Assembly: GCA_035623275.1 (NCBI GenBank)
Contig: DASPTT010000106.1
Location: forward strand, 1 to 50,881
Reading direction: 5' to 3'
DNA: 50,881 nt
Source of the DNA: DASPTT01 sp035623275
GTDB lineage: Bacteria > Actinomycetota > Acidimicrobiia > Acidimicrobiales > UBA8190
The notes beneath the pieces are model-generated. The model searched no databases, was not told the origin of the DNA, and was given only the letters and a program-made list of their open reading frames with translations. The translations under genes and the position numbers were made by a program. Of this stretch, positions 1 through 7,946 are shown piece after piece (the first letter of the stretch is position 1; the number at the start of each line of letters is the position of its first letter).

Positions 1-12
1 ATCGTGGCTCGC

Positions 13-18
13 TAGCAT
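13..18 (+). promoter_or_regulatory. Candidate -10 element before the lipase fusion gene
   Basis: TAGCAT lies 8 nt before the ATG at 27, a spacing that would give a leaderless or nearly leaderless transcript. No convincing -35 can be judged because the window begins just upstream. Inference from motif and spacing only. Confidence 0.35.
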
Positions 19-26
19 GATCGGGG

Positions 27-1010
27 ATGGCCACCACGCCGACGACGTTGCCGCTGGACCCGGACGTCGCCGCCGCCCTCCGCGACCTAGCAACGGCCAG
101 CGAGCACGGCCTCAACGCTGTCCTGCGGGACGTGCTCAAACACACTGTCCACGCCGACCGTCTAACGCCCCCTGGCGGACCTCTGCCGGTCCCCTACTCG
201 TTCGCCGCCGGCCTGGTCGCTGACTTGCTGCACCACGGGAGTAACCCGCCCGGGGCGAATGACTGGTCACGCAAACCTTCGACCACGCATCCCTTCCCGG
301 TCGTGCTCGTCCACGGGCTGTTGGGGAACATGACCAATTCGTGGCAGGCGCTGTCGCCGCTGCTAGCCAACACTGGGTACACGGTCTTCGCCTTGACGTA
401 TGGACTTACCCAAGGCACACAGTTCGGTGGGCGAGCACCGGTCGCCCAATCCGCACAAGAACTGTCAGCGTTCATCGATCGGGTCCTGGCAGCCACGGGC
501 GCGGCGAAGGTCGACATCGTCGGGCATTCGCTTGGCGGGCTGATGCCCCGCTATTACCTCAAGACGTTAGGTGGAGCAACCAAGGTCAACTCCCTCGTTG
601 GGCTCGCGCCGGTGAACCACGGCACGACCGCCGACGGACTGGTGTCGCTGGCCAACAAGCTGGGCATCGACGTTACCGCCCTGCCGGTGCCGGACTGCGA
701 GAGCTGCAATGAATTAATCGCCGGGTCGGTATTCCTGACCACATTGAACCAAGGAGGAGACACCGTCGCTGGTGTCCGCTACACGGTCATCGCCACCCGC
801 TTCGACGAGGCCGTGACGCCCTACGATTCGGCGTTTCTGACAGGGCCGGACGTGTTGAACGTCACCCTTCAGGACCAGTGCGACAAAGACTTCAGCGAGC
901 ACTTGGCAATCATTTACGACCCGATCGCACTGCACCTGGTTCTCGGAGCGCTCGACCCTGCGCAAACGACGCCAGCCCCGTGCGTGTTCGTACCGCCCTT
1001 CCTCGGCTGA
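27..1010 (+). CDS. Class-2-like triacylglycerol lipase with an RHH-like N-terminus
   Basis: This is a 327-residue alpha/beta hydrolase of the actinobacterial secreted lipase type. The oxyanion-hole HG is at residues 96-97, the nucleophile elbow GHSLGG puts Ser at 168, Asp260 sits in RFDEAVTPY and His292 in EHL, giving a complete triad. Cysteines at 224, 227, 285 and 319 suit an exported disulfide-bonded enzyme. Oddly, there is no signal peptide: residues 1-46 (TTLPLDPDVAAALRDL onwards) look like a ribbon-helix-helix antitoxin domain, and lipase-like sequence begins near residue 51. The gene is less GC-rich than most of the window, with TTA, AAT and ATT codons. It may be a deletion fusion or decayed gene, so secretion and activity are uncertain. 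Confidence 0.8.
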   Translation: MATTPTTLPLDPDVAAALRDLATASEHGLNAVLRDVLKHTVHADRLTPPGGPLPVPYSFAAGLVADLLHHGSNPPGANDWSRKPSTTHPFPVVLVHGLLGNMTNSWQALSPLLANTGYTVFALTYGLTQGTQFGGRAPVAQSAQELSAFIDRVLAATGAAKVDIVGHSLGGLMPRYYLKTLGGATKVNSLVGLAPVNHGTTADGLVSLANKLGIDVTALPVPDCESCNELIAGSVFLTTLNQGGDTVAGVRYTVIATRFDEAVTPYDSAFLTGPDVLNVTLQDQCDKDFSEHLAIIYDPIALHLVLGALDPAQTTPAPCVFVPPFLG

Positions 1011-1396
1011 GAGACGATAGCCCTCGCGTTTATCCCAGCGGCAGGCCAAACGTCACGCCAGCTGGCCATGAGGACGAGACTCAAGCATCATGACAGACGC
1101 TAGGTAGCTGGCTGTTCCCCCGGCGGCCCGCCAGGTCCGGAAGTATCCCGGACGAGACCAGCGACAGAGATCCCGATCCGGGCGCCACGCTGGCCAGATG
1201 ACCAGCCCCGGTCGCTCGCCCATATCAACGGCTCTGGAAGAGACCAGACGCGCGGACCCATTCCACAACTGAAATTCTCGTGCGCCTAAGCGTGTCGGAA
1301 GGGGTACGCGAGATGTGCCGCTATCGCTCGCCAGGCGTTGACGGCAGGCCGTCCCATATTCGCGGCCCAGAGTGATACCGCGCTAGTGGGTTCGGA
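1011..1396. other. Non-coding scar region, nothing recognised
   Basis: About 390 bp separate the lipase from the SDR remnant. Base composition is more mixed than in the surrounding chromosome and no frame gives a recognisable protein on either strand. No transposase, tRNA or clear terminal inverted repeat was seen. It is best read as debris from rearrangement between the lipase fusion and the broken SDR gene. Confidence 0.5.
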
Positions 1397-1630
1397 ACGC
1401 CGATGACCCAGGGCATCTTCGGGCTCCCGGGCATGGAGGAGCCGCGCCGGGAGATGGTCGCCGAGCACAAGCTCGGCCGCTTCGGCCGGCCCCAGGAGAT
1501 CGCGGCGGCAGCCGCCTTCCTCCTTTCGGCCGAGGCGTCGTTCGTCACCGGGCACGCGCTCGTGGTCGACGGCGGCTACACGGCGGGCCGGGACCACGGG
1601 GTGACCACGCTCTTCGGCCTCGACGAGTAA
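1397..1630 (+). pseudogene. 3' remnant of a short-chain dehydrogenase/reductase (SDR) gene
   Basis: The frame reads TPMTQGIFGLPGM and continues to LGRFGRPQEIAAAAAFLLS, then ASFVTGHALVVDGGY, the classic C-terminal third of FabG-like SDRs (substrate-loop TPM, the G-R-P-E-I-A helix and the V-T-G-x-x-L-x-V-D-G-G strand). The NAD-binding TGxxxGIG and the YxxxK active site are missing. The same frame meets a stop at 1373-1375, just 5' of the recognisable part, so the gene was cut there. It cannot encode a working reductase. Any start at 1403 would make a 75-residue orphan. Confidence 0.75.
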
Positions 1631-1662
1631 GAAGGCGGCGTCACCGAGGTGGTGGTTGACTT

Positions 1663-2745
1663 GTGTTGGTGCGTTTGCGGGGGCGCAGAGACCGGGTCGG
1701 CCTGCTCGGGTTGCTTGTTGCCGCCGGTTGCGTAGCACCCTGGCTCTCGGGATGTGCCGCTTCGTCGAGCTCTGCTGGGGCACCCCCGGGGACCTGTTCG
1801 TCCAGCCAGCTGGCCACGACGCTCGGACAGGCCGGAGCAGGTGCTGGAACGCGCTCATTCGTTGTCATCTTTCAGAACACGACGACGTCGACGTGCCATA
1901 TGCAGGGGTATCCCACGGTGGTTGTGGTTGCCGAGGCTGGTGCCTCGGAGCAGCAAGCCCAACGGTCTCGTGGAGCACCAGGGCCTCGGGTGGTCACGCT
2001 CGCTCCAGGCGCCTCTGCGTCGGCCCTCGTCCAGACCGTTGGGGTCCAGACTGGCGACAACAAATGCATCACCTACGAATCGGTGCAAGTGACTCCGCCA
2101 CAAGTGTCAGGTAGCACAACGCTGCTGCTGACGTGGACTTCGGCCCAGGGGGGACCACTCGCGGGGAGCGGGCTCCTTTCCTGTGGGCAGTTCACTATGG
2201 GACCAGTGACAGCGGGAGTGACGACGTTCTATTCCGCCGAGCCGCCCTCATCGCCTGGCGGGACCAGCGGGACCAGTGGCCCAGTCCTCGGTGCGGACGG
2301 ACTGGGCGTCGTAGAGGTCGGGGCCGCCCAGGCCGCGGCAGTGGCGACGATGACCACGTATCTGGGCACTCCGACGACGATCTCATCAGGAGTTTGCAAG
2401 GACAGCACCGAGGCGCAGTGGGGCGATCTGTCCCTGGAGTTCAGGTCGGGAACGCTCATCGGCTTTCGCTACCTGCGGGGCGGGTTGGCTGCGGTCGGCT
2501 CGTCGCAGCGCCCGACGGGAGCCGGTGACCCACTCCTGAAGACGGCAACCGGAGCAACCCTCGGAATGACGCTCAGCCAGGTGGAAGGCCTCTACCCGCC
2601 GGAGGACTTCAGCCAGGAGCAAGAGGGGGCCATCGTCGTGGTGGGTGCAACGACAGGCGACCGCCTGTTCCTGGGGTTCTTCGCGAACAGCCCTTCGACT
2701 CCACTGACAGAGGTCAAGGGAGGCAGCCCTTGCGGTGACTTCTGA
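1663..2745 (+). CDS. DUF4232-type secreted lipoprotein
   Basis: 360 residues from a GTG start. The basic n-region (RLRGRRDR), hydrophobic core and LSGC lipobox (Cys31) mark a lipoprotein anchored on the outer face of the membrane. Residues about 43-190 match the DUF4232 pattern common in actinobacterial lipoproteins: Cys near the start, F-V-V-x-F-Q-N-T, C-H-M-Q-G-Y-P, a proline/alanine-rich strand and a late Cys. The tail (about 210-360) is a separate domain with two Cys and an LGMTLSQVEGLYP-like segment that I cannot name. The function of DUF4232 is not established. It lies alone between the SDR remnant and a convergent gene. Confidence 0.75.
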   Translation: MLVRLRGRRDRVGLLGLLVAAGCVAPWLSGCAASSSSAGAPPGTCSSSQLATTLGQAGAGAGTRSFVVIFQNTTTSTCHMQGYPTVVVVAEAGASEQQAQRSRGAPGPRVVTLAPGASASALVQTVGVQTGDNKCITYESVQVTPPQVSGSTTLLLTWTSAQGGPLAGSGLLSCGQFTMGPVTAGVTTFYSAEPPSSPGGTSGTSGPVLGADGLGVVEVGAAQAAAVATMTTYLGTPTTISSGVCKDSTEAQWGDLSLEFRSGTLIGFRYLRGGLAAVGSSQRPTGAGDPLLKTATGATLGMTLSQVEGLYPPEDFSQEQEGAIVVVGATTGDRLFLGFFANSPSTPLTEVKGGSPCGDF

Positions 2746-2892
2746 GGACTCGCACCGACGTCCCCGCCCACCCCAGGCGCACCCCGGCAGGGCCCGAGCG
2801 GCCCCCCAGGGCGAGCCAGGCGGGACATGGCCCACGCCGCTTCCAGGCGTTGGTCAATCGAATACGTCAGGCGATACTTGCCCTGTGACCGA

Positions 2893-2949
2893 CTCGCCGC
2901 CGGGGCGAGCCGTCAGCCCGCACGAAGGCCCCGGCGGGCCCGGCCCGCC
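2893..2949. terminator. Paired GC hairpins between convergent genes
   Basis: Two short perfect-stem hairpins (arms 2893-2898/2904-2909 and 2933-2938/2944-2949) lie in the 211-bp gap between the plus-strand lipoprotein and the minus-strand SnoaL-like gene. Neither has a T-tract. They could be U-tract-less terminators, but in such GC-rich DNA stems of this size also arise by chance. Confidence 0.3.
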
Positions 2950-2956
2950 TGCACGC

Positions 2957-3370
2957 TCAGGCGATCAGCCCGTGGCCCTTCTGGCAGTGCGGACCGCCCC
3001 AGTGCTCGACGATCCGGCCGTCGCGGATGCGGAGGATGGCGGTCCCGTTGATCGTCACGGGCTTGCCCGAAGGCGCCACGTCGTAGAACGCGGTCCCGGT
3101 GTGGGTGCCGCGCACCGTCCAGTTCGAGACCACCAGGTCGCCCGATTCGACGAGCAGGTCGACGGTGAAGGTCATGTCCGGGAACGCCGAGCGCGCCTGG
3201 CGCCACCACTGCTGCTCGTCGCCGCGCTGGTCCGTCCCCACCCGCTCGGGGCTGATCCGCTCGGCCACATGGCTCTGGAGGTCCTCCGAGAAGAACTCGT
3301 AGACGGCCTCGCTGTCGCCCGTCTGCATCGCCGCGCTGTACTTCCCCAGGACACGGAGGTTCTCCGACAT
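2957..3370 (-). CDS. SnoaL-like / NTF2-fold polyketide-cyclase family protein
   Basis: 137 residues, the usual size for one NTF2-like cone. The pattern is typical of SnoaL-like proteins: an N-terminal helix with MQTGDSEAVYEFFSEDL, then the central SAFPDMTFTVDLLVESGDLVVSNWTV stretch split by strands, GTHTGTAFYDVAPSGKPV, and a last strand DGRIVEHWG. Such proteins bind or isomerise small hydrophobic molecules; the substrate is unknown. The ATG at 3370 was chosen because GGAAGGAG precedes it at good distance. A longer frame to a GTG at 3448 lacks a good site. A possible short leader ORF lies just upstream. Confidence 0.78.
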   Translation of the reverse strand: MSENLRVLGKYSAAMQTGDSEAVYEFFSEDLQSHVAERISPERVGTDQRGDEQQWWRQARSAFPDMTFTVDLLVESGDLVVSNWTVRGTHTGTAFYDVAPSGKPVTINGTAILRIRDGRIVEHWGGPHCQKGHGLIA

Positions 3371-3395
3371 GGCCCGCTCCTTCCCCGCCGCGTCG

Positions 3396-3473
3396 TCAGC
3401 GGCTGCGAGACCGTCGGCGCCGCTCGCTGCGCGCCCGAAGGACCGCACGGAACTTGCGCCAGAGGAATCCCAT
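3396..3473 (-). CDS. Possible 25-residue leaderless small ORF upstream of the SnoaL-like gene
   Basis: The frame encodes MGFLWRKFRAVLRARS followed by an Arg/Ser-rich tail and a stop 25 nt before the SnoaL-like start. TAGGCT lies exactly 6 nt before its ATG, the spacing expected for a leaderless transcript. The peptide is very basic and amphipathic. It may be a translated small protein or a translation-coupling leader; coding is inferred only from promoter geometry and uninterrupted frame. Confidence 0.3.
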   Translation of the reverse strand: MGFLWRKFRAVLRARSERRRRSRSR

Positions 3474-3479
3474 GGACGA

Positions 3480-3485
3480 AGCCTA
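3480..3485 (-). promoter_or_regulatory. Candidate leaderless -10 for the SnoaL-like transcript
   Basis: TAGGCT on the minus strand ends 6 nt before the ATG at 3473, so transcription would begin at or next to that codon. Confidence 0.35.
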
Positions 3486-3508
3486 TCGACGGTGGGCGGG
3501 GCCGGGGC

Positions 3509-4246
3509 TCAGGGAGTGCGCCGGCGCAGGGTGGTCGCACCCAGCACCAGGGCGCCGGCGGCGAAGGCGGCCACCACGGCCACGTCCACCACGAACGTGG
3601 AGGTGACCGTGGCGGAGGTGCTCAGCTGCTGCGTGGCGCCCACGGCATAGGACATGGGCAGGGCGTCGGACACCCAGTGGAGCACGGTGGGCAGCTGGTC
3701 GCGTGGGACGATGATCCCGCACAGCAGCAGCTGCGGGAGGATGAAGGCGGGCATGAACTGCACGGCCTGGAACTCGGTGGTGGCCAGCGCGCTCACCGAC
3801 AGCCCCAGCGCCGTCCCCAACAGCGCGTCCATCACCGCCACCACGACGACCAGCCAGGCCGATCCCTCCACGTGCATGCCGTAGAGCCCGAAGCACAGCC
3901 CCGAGACGACGAGTGCCTGGACGACGGCGGTCAGCCCGAAGGCGAGGCCGTAGCCCACCACGAAGTCCGCCTTGGCGAGGGGCATGGTCAGCAGCCGCTC
4001 GAGGGTCCCGCTGGTGCGCTCGCGCAGGGTGGCGACCGAGGTCACGAGGAACATGACGATGAGGGGGAAGATGCCCAACAGCGGCGGACCAAAGGTGTCG
4101 AAGTCGTGGTCGCGCCCGTGGAGCATCCAGGCCAGGATCCCCATGAGCACTGCAGGGACGGCCACCAGCAGGCCGACGGTGCGCGGGTCGTGACGCAGCT
4201 GGCGCAGCACCCGCCGGGCGGTCGCCGTGGTGCGGCGCAGGGTCAC
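3509..4246 (-). CDS. ABC-2 type exporter permease
   Basis: 245 residues from a GTG whose bases overlap the ATPase stop (GTGA), so the two are translationally coupled. About six membrane segments: LLVAVPAVLMGILAWML near residue 25-40, LLGIFPLIVMFLVTSVATL, a loop RERTSGTLERLLTMPL that is the hallmark of ABC-2 permeases (conserved E-R-x-x-G-T-x-E-x-L), then GYGLAFGLTAVVQALVV and two more, ending in an RRR motif. Together with the ATPase it should form a 2+2 exporter, of the drug/lipid/heme efflux superfamily; cargo unknown. Confidence 0.88.
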   Translation of the reverse strand: MTLRRTTATARRVLRQLRHDPRTVGLLVAVPAVLMGILAWMLHGRDHDFDTFGPPLLGIFPLIVMFLVTSVATLRERTSGTLERLLTMPLAKADFVVGYGLAFGLTAVVQALVVSGLCFGLYGMHVEGSAWLVVVVAVMDALLGTALGLSVSALATTEFQAVQFMPAFILPQLLLCGIIVPRDQLPTVLHWVSDALPMSYAVGATQQLSTSATVTSTFVVDVAVVAAFAAGALVLGATTLRRRTP

Positions 4247-4977
4247 CGGGCCCCGGCCTCGATCAGCGTGATGAACGCCGACTCGAAGTCGGCCGCGCCG
4301 GTGCGTGCCAGCAGCGTCCCCGGCGACTCGTCGGCCACCACCTTGCCCTCTCGCATGAGCAGGAGGCGCTGACAGCGTTCGGCCTCGTCCATCACGTGGC
4401 TGGAGACCACGACCGTGGTCCCGGCCGCGGCCAGCCGGGCGAAGAGGGCCCACAGGTCGCGGCGCAGGAGGGGGTCGAGCCCGACGGTGGGCTCGTCGAG
4501 CACCAGGAGCCGGGGGTCGCCGAGGAGGGCCGTGGCCAGCGAGACGCGCGCCGTCTCGCCGCCCGAGAGCCGGCCGACCAGCGCGCCGGCGCGCGCGGTG
4601 AGGTCCACGGCGGCGATGACGCGATCGGCATCGGCGCCGTCGTGCCCGAGCATGGCGGCGAAGTAACGAAGGTTCTCGACCACGGTGAGGTCGGTGTACA
4701 CGGAGGGCGCCTGGGTCACGTACCCCACGCGGTCGCGCAACGCTCGGGAGCCCGCGGGCAGGCCGAAGAGCTCGATGACGCCGCGCGCCACGATCTGGGT
4801 GCCGACCAGGGAGCGCATGAGCGTGGTCTTGCCGCAGCCGCTGGGGCCGAGCAGGCCGACGAGCGAACCGCCGTGGACGACGAAGGAGACGTCGTCCACG
4901 GCCCGCACGCCGCCGCGCACCACGGTGAGATGCTCGACCCGCACCGCGGGCAGGTCCGGATCCACGGCCGGTGTCAC
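4243..4977 (-). CDS. ABC exporter ATP-binding subunit
   Basis: 244 residues forming a single nucleotide-binding domain: Walker A GPSGCGKTT (44-52), Q-loop VTQAPS (88-92), signature LSGGE (137-141), Walker B LLVLDEP (157-163), D-loop GLDP and switch His194. The lack of a long C-terminal extension and the partner permease place it with ABC-2 exporter (CcmA-like) ATPases. The start is GTG; an AGGAGG lies about 11 nt upstream, slightly far. It energises the coupled permease. Substrate cannot be told from sequence. Confidence 0.9.
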   Translation of the reverse strand: MTPAVDPDLPAVRVEHLTVVRGGVRAVDDVSFVVHGGSLVGLLGPSGCGKTTLMRSLVGTQIVARGVIELFGLPAGSRALRDRVGYVTQAPSVYTDLTVVENLRYFAAMLGHDGADADRVIAAVDLTARAGALVGRLSGGETARVSLATALLGDPRLLVLDEPTVGLDPLLRRDLWALFARLAAAGTTVVVSSHVMDEAERCQRLLLMREGKVVADESPGTLLARTGAADFESAFITLIEAGAR

Positions 4978-5120
4978 GTCGGCGGCACCCTCCTGGTCGC
5001 CTCATCCTCGCCGAGCCCATGGTGACGGACGGAAGCGGGGTGACGGGGGATGCCGGCACCGCACCCGGCCGAGGCCCGCCGTCGTGGCTGGTGCGCGTCA
5101 GCCGTCGGGGCCGGTGCGCG

Positions 5121-5696
5121 TCAGCCGCCGGGGTTGCCGCGCTGGCCGCAGTAGCCGTAGGGGTCCCACTGCGCGCTGCTCGCCCCCATCAGGACCCAGC
5201 TGTTGCTGGCCTCGTTCATGTAGGCGGCCGGGCAGGGGTCCTGGATCCAGATGTACTCGGTGCCCGGGATGCACGTGGCCAGTCGCAGGCACGTGGTGGC
5301 CGCCTGATGGCCGCCGGCGTCGTGGGGGCACAGGGCCACGAACCCGGGCGCGGCGTGCGCGGCCAGATAGGCCACCGCCGCCGCACAGGTGTGGTCGAAG
5401 GGCGTGTCCAGCGTCGCCGACGACGACGCCGTTGTCACCGCGACCCCGGTGCCCGGCGTGCTCCGTGCGGGCGGCGGTCCGGTGGCGGCCGCCGGGAACG
5501 TCTCGACGTAGGGGCCCGGGGTGCCGGCGAAGGCCGAGGGCTCGGTCACCAGCGTCGCCGGCGCGGCGGGCGGGGTCCGGAGCACCAGGTGCAGCGCCAT
5601 GGGGAGCGCGGGCACGGCCAGCGACGCGAGGACCTTGCCGGCCCGCGCGGCCCCCACGCCGGTCGTCCAGCTCCGCCCGCCCATGGTGACCGACAC
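5121..5696 (-). CDS. Exported hypothetical protein
   Basis: 191 residues from a GTG (ATG four codons in is an alternative). A hydrophobic stretch (VLASLAVPALPMALHLVL, about 21-38) could be a signal peptide or anchor, followed by a Pro/Ala/Thr-rich linker of about 70 residues and a compact C-terminal domain of about 90 residues with several cysteines (DHTCAAA, ALCPHD, TTCLRLATCIPG, DPCPAAY, GYCGQ) and many aromatics, consistent with a disulfide-stabilised extracytoplasmic domain. No family recognised. It lies 46 nt downstream of the next minus-strand gene and may be in the leuB-ilvE-cimA transcript. Confidence 0.6.
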   Translation of the reverse strand: MSVTMGGRSWTTGVGAARAGKVLASLAVPALPMALHLVLRTPPAAPATLVTEPSAFAGTPGPYVETFPAAATGPPPARSTPGTGVAVTTASSSATLDTPFDHTCAAAVAYLAAHAAPGFVALCPHDAGGHQAATTCLRLATCIPGTEYIWIQDPCPAAYMNEASNSWVLMGASSAQWDPYGYCGQRGNPGG

Positions 5697-5742
5697 CCGC
5701 CCGGTGCCGCTCGATCGCCGTCGTCGCCCGGTGCGCCGTCGC

Positions 5743-6261
5743 TCAGTCGCCGATGACGATCAGCGTGTCCCACTCGGACAGGCGGGCCCGCACGTCGGCC
5801 GGGTCGAGGCGCAGCGTCGACTCGGGGACGGCGGCGGCGATCTTGCGCTGGTCCCGGTAGTGGTGCGCGAGCGCCTGAAAGCGCGGCGTGCGCCACTCGA
5901 CGAGCGCGGCGGGCGCCCCGCCCAGGAACCCGAAGAGGCTCAGCCCGAGCTCCACGTCCTTGGCCACCGGGGCCCGCCCGAACAAGGCGGCCCGGGCCCC
6001 GGCCACCACCGCCGCGCCGGCCAGCGCGTCCTCGGCGTGCACCCCGTCGGAGGTCTCCACCTTGTCGGCGAAGAGCTCGTGCGCGAGCAGCAGGGCGTAC
6101 CCGGCGTCGGGCCCGGGGGTGCCCATCTCCCGGCCCCGGGGCCAGTCGGGCGAGACGAGTTCGGCCACGCGACGCTGGCGCCAGTCCCCCGGGGTGCGCA
6201 GCCGGTAGGCGGGGCGCACCTGGTCGGCCTCGACGATCGGGACGTAGCTGGGCTGGGTCAT
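5743..6261 (-). CDS. Conserved hypothetical protein coupled to cimA
   Basis: 172 residues. Its ATG (6261-6259) shares one base with the cimA stop (TGATG), so it is translationally coupled to the biosynthetic operon. It is soluble, with no signal or membrane segment. It contains ELVSPDWPRGREMGTPGPDAGYALLLAHEL, split by no obvious motif, and a C-terminal RLDPADVRARLSEWDTLIV. I do not recognise the family. Coupling to cimA suggests either a housekeeping actinobacterial gene travelling with the operon or an accessory factor; nothing in the sequence decides. Confidence 0.7.
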   Translation of the reverse strand: MTQPSYVPIVEADQVRPAYRLRTPGDWRQRRVAELVSPDWPRGREMGTPGPDAGYALLLAHELFADKVETSDGVHAEDALAGAAVVAGARAALFGRAPVAKDVELGLSLFGFLGGAPAALVEWRTPRFQALAHHYRDQRKIAAAVPESTLRLDPADVRARLSEWDTLIVIGD

Positions 6262-7946
6262 CAGTCCTCCGGACGCAGGTGCAGGAGACCGTAGACGATC
6301 GAGTCGTAGAGCGCCTGCCAGGACGCGTCGATGATGTTCTCGGACACGCCGATGGTGGTCCAGGTCCGCTCGCCGTCGCTGGTGTCGATGAGGACCCTCG
6401 TCACCGCGCCGGTGCCGCGGCCGCTGTCGAGCACACGCACGCGGTAGTCGGTGAGATGGATGCCCGAGAGCCCGGGGTAGTGCGACCCGATGGCCTGGCG
6501 CAACGCGGTGTCGAGGGCGTTGACCGGGCCGTTGCCCTCGGCCGTGGCGACGACACGCGTCCCGTCGATGACGACCTTCACCGTCGCCTCGGTCATGTGC
6601 CGGTCGGTGTGGTCCGAGATGACGCGGAACGACTCGAGCTCGAAGAACTCGGGCACCCACCCCGTCGCCCGCCGCAGCAGCAGTTCCAGCGACCCGTCGG
6701 CGACCTCGAAGTGGTACCCACGGTGCTCGAGCACCTTGAGCGTGTCGAGGACGGACGCGAGGGCGTCGGAGTCGAGCTCGAGGCCGAGCTCCTGGGCCTT
6801 CATGACGAGGGTCGAGCGGCCCGCCATCTCCGAGACCACGAAACGGGTGCCGTTGCCCACCGCGTCGGGCGGGATGTGCTCATAGGCGTCGCGCCGGCGG
6901 GCGATGGCACTGGTGTGCAGCCCCGCCTTGTGCGCAAAGGCGGCCGAGCCCACGTAGGGCTGCTGGGGATTCGGGGCGATGTTGACCAGCTCGGCGATGT
7001 GGTGCGACACCGGCGTGAGACGCTCGAGGCGTTCGGGCGGGATCGTACGGATGTTGAGCTTGAGCGACAGGTTCGGGATCGCCGCGGCCAGGTCCGCGTT
7101 GCCGGTCCGCTCGCCGTAGCCGTTGACGCACCCCTGCACGTGGGTGGCGCCCGAGCGCACGCCGGCGATGGTGTTGGCCACGGCGCAGCCGGAGTCGTTG
7201 TGGAAATGGACGCCGATCTGGCACTCGAACCCGCCGGCGACCTCGGCCACGATGCGCTCGACGTCGTGGGGCAGCGTCCCGCCGTTGGTGTCGCAGAGCA
7301 CCAGGGTCTCGGCCCCGGCTTCCTCGGCTGCCCGCAGCACGCGGGTGGAGAACTCGGGGTTGGCCCGGTATCCGTCGAAGAAGTGCTCGGCGTCGAAGAA
7401 GACGCGCAGGCCGTGCTCGCGCAGGAATCCCACCGACTCGGACGCCATGGCCAGGGCCTCGTCCAGGTTCGTGCGCAGCGCCTCGGTCACGTGGAGCTCA
7501 GAGGCCTTGGCCACGATGCACACGGCCGCCGTGTTGGCCTTCACCAGGTGGCGCAGGACCTCGTCGTCCTCGGCCCGCACCCCGGGGCGCCGGGTCGAGC
7601 CGAAGGCGACCAGGGTGGCGGTCGACAACCGCAGCTCGGCTGGGGCGCGGGCGAAGAACTCCTCGTCCTTCGGGTTCGCCCCGGGCCAGCCGCCCTCGAT
7701 GTAGGCCACCCCCAGGTGGTCGAGCTGCTCGGCCACCCGCAGCTTGTCGTCGACGGTGAGCGAGAGCCCTTCCTGCTGGGAGCCGTCGCGCAGCGTCGTG
7801 TCGAAGATGTCGACGGCCTCGGGCACGGCCGGGAGGTCGAACCCGTGGCTGTCGTGGGTGTGCCCGTGGCCCCCGTGTCCGCCACCGGTCCCCGCCGCGC
7901 GCCGCCGGCGCGCCGATGCGGCGGGGCGGTCCTGCTCACTCGACAT
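6261..7946 (-). CDS. cimA: (R)-citramalate synthase
   Basis: 561 residues, HMGL-like/LeuA superfamily. It would condense pyruvate with acetyl-CoA to citramalate, the threonine-independent entry to isoleucine. The N-terminal TIM barrel opens with DIFDTTLRDGSQQEG (47-60, catalytic Arg53/Asp54), has HFHNDSG metal ligands and the GCVNGYGERTGNADL segment, followed by the C-terminal LeuA dimerisation domain where isoleucine normally acts allosterically. CimA rather than LeuA is chosen from the GSQQEG start motif, YIEGGWPGANPKD substrate region and length. Unusual: residues 24-34 hold five His (HGGHGHTHDSH) before the barrel. It overlaps ilvE by 11 nt. In the leuB-ilvE-cimA operon. Confidence 0.93.
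   Translation of the reverse strand: MSSEQDRPAASARRRRAAGTGGGHGGHGHTHDSHGFDLPAVPEAVDIFDTTLRDGSQQEGLSLTVDDKLRVAEQLDHLGVAYIEGGWPGANPKDEEFFARAPAELRLSTATLVAFGSTRRPGVRAEDDEVLRHLVKANTAAVCIVAKASELHVTEALRTNLDEALAMASESVGFLREHGLRVFFDAEHFFDGYRANPEFSTRVLRAAEEAGAETLVLCDTNGGTLPHDVERIVAEVAGGFECQIGVHFHNDSGCAVANTIAGVRSGATHVQGCVNGYGERTGNADLAAAIPNLSLKLNIRTIPPERLERLTPVSHHIAELVNIAPNPQQPYVGSAAFAHKAGLHTSAIARRRDAYEHIPPDAVGNGTRFVVSEMAGRSTLVMKAQELGLELDSDALASVLDTLKVLEHRGYHFEVADGSLELLLRRATGWVPEFFELESFRVISDHTDRHMTEATVKVVIDGTRVVATAEGNGPVNALDTALRQAIGSHYPGLSGIHLTDYRVRVLDSGRGTGAVTRVLIDTSDGERTWTTIGVSENIIDASWQALYDSIVYGLLHLRPED

Noticed and set aside
2735..4372. 545-codon plus-strand frame over the SnoaL and ABC permease genes
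   Set aside because: No recognisable domains; the opposite strand has a full ABC permease with family motif.
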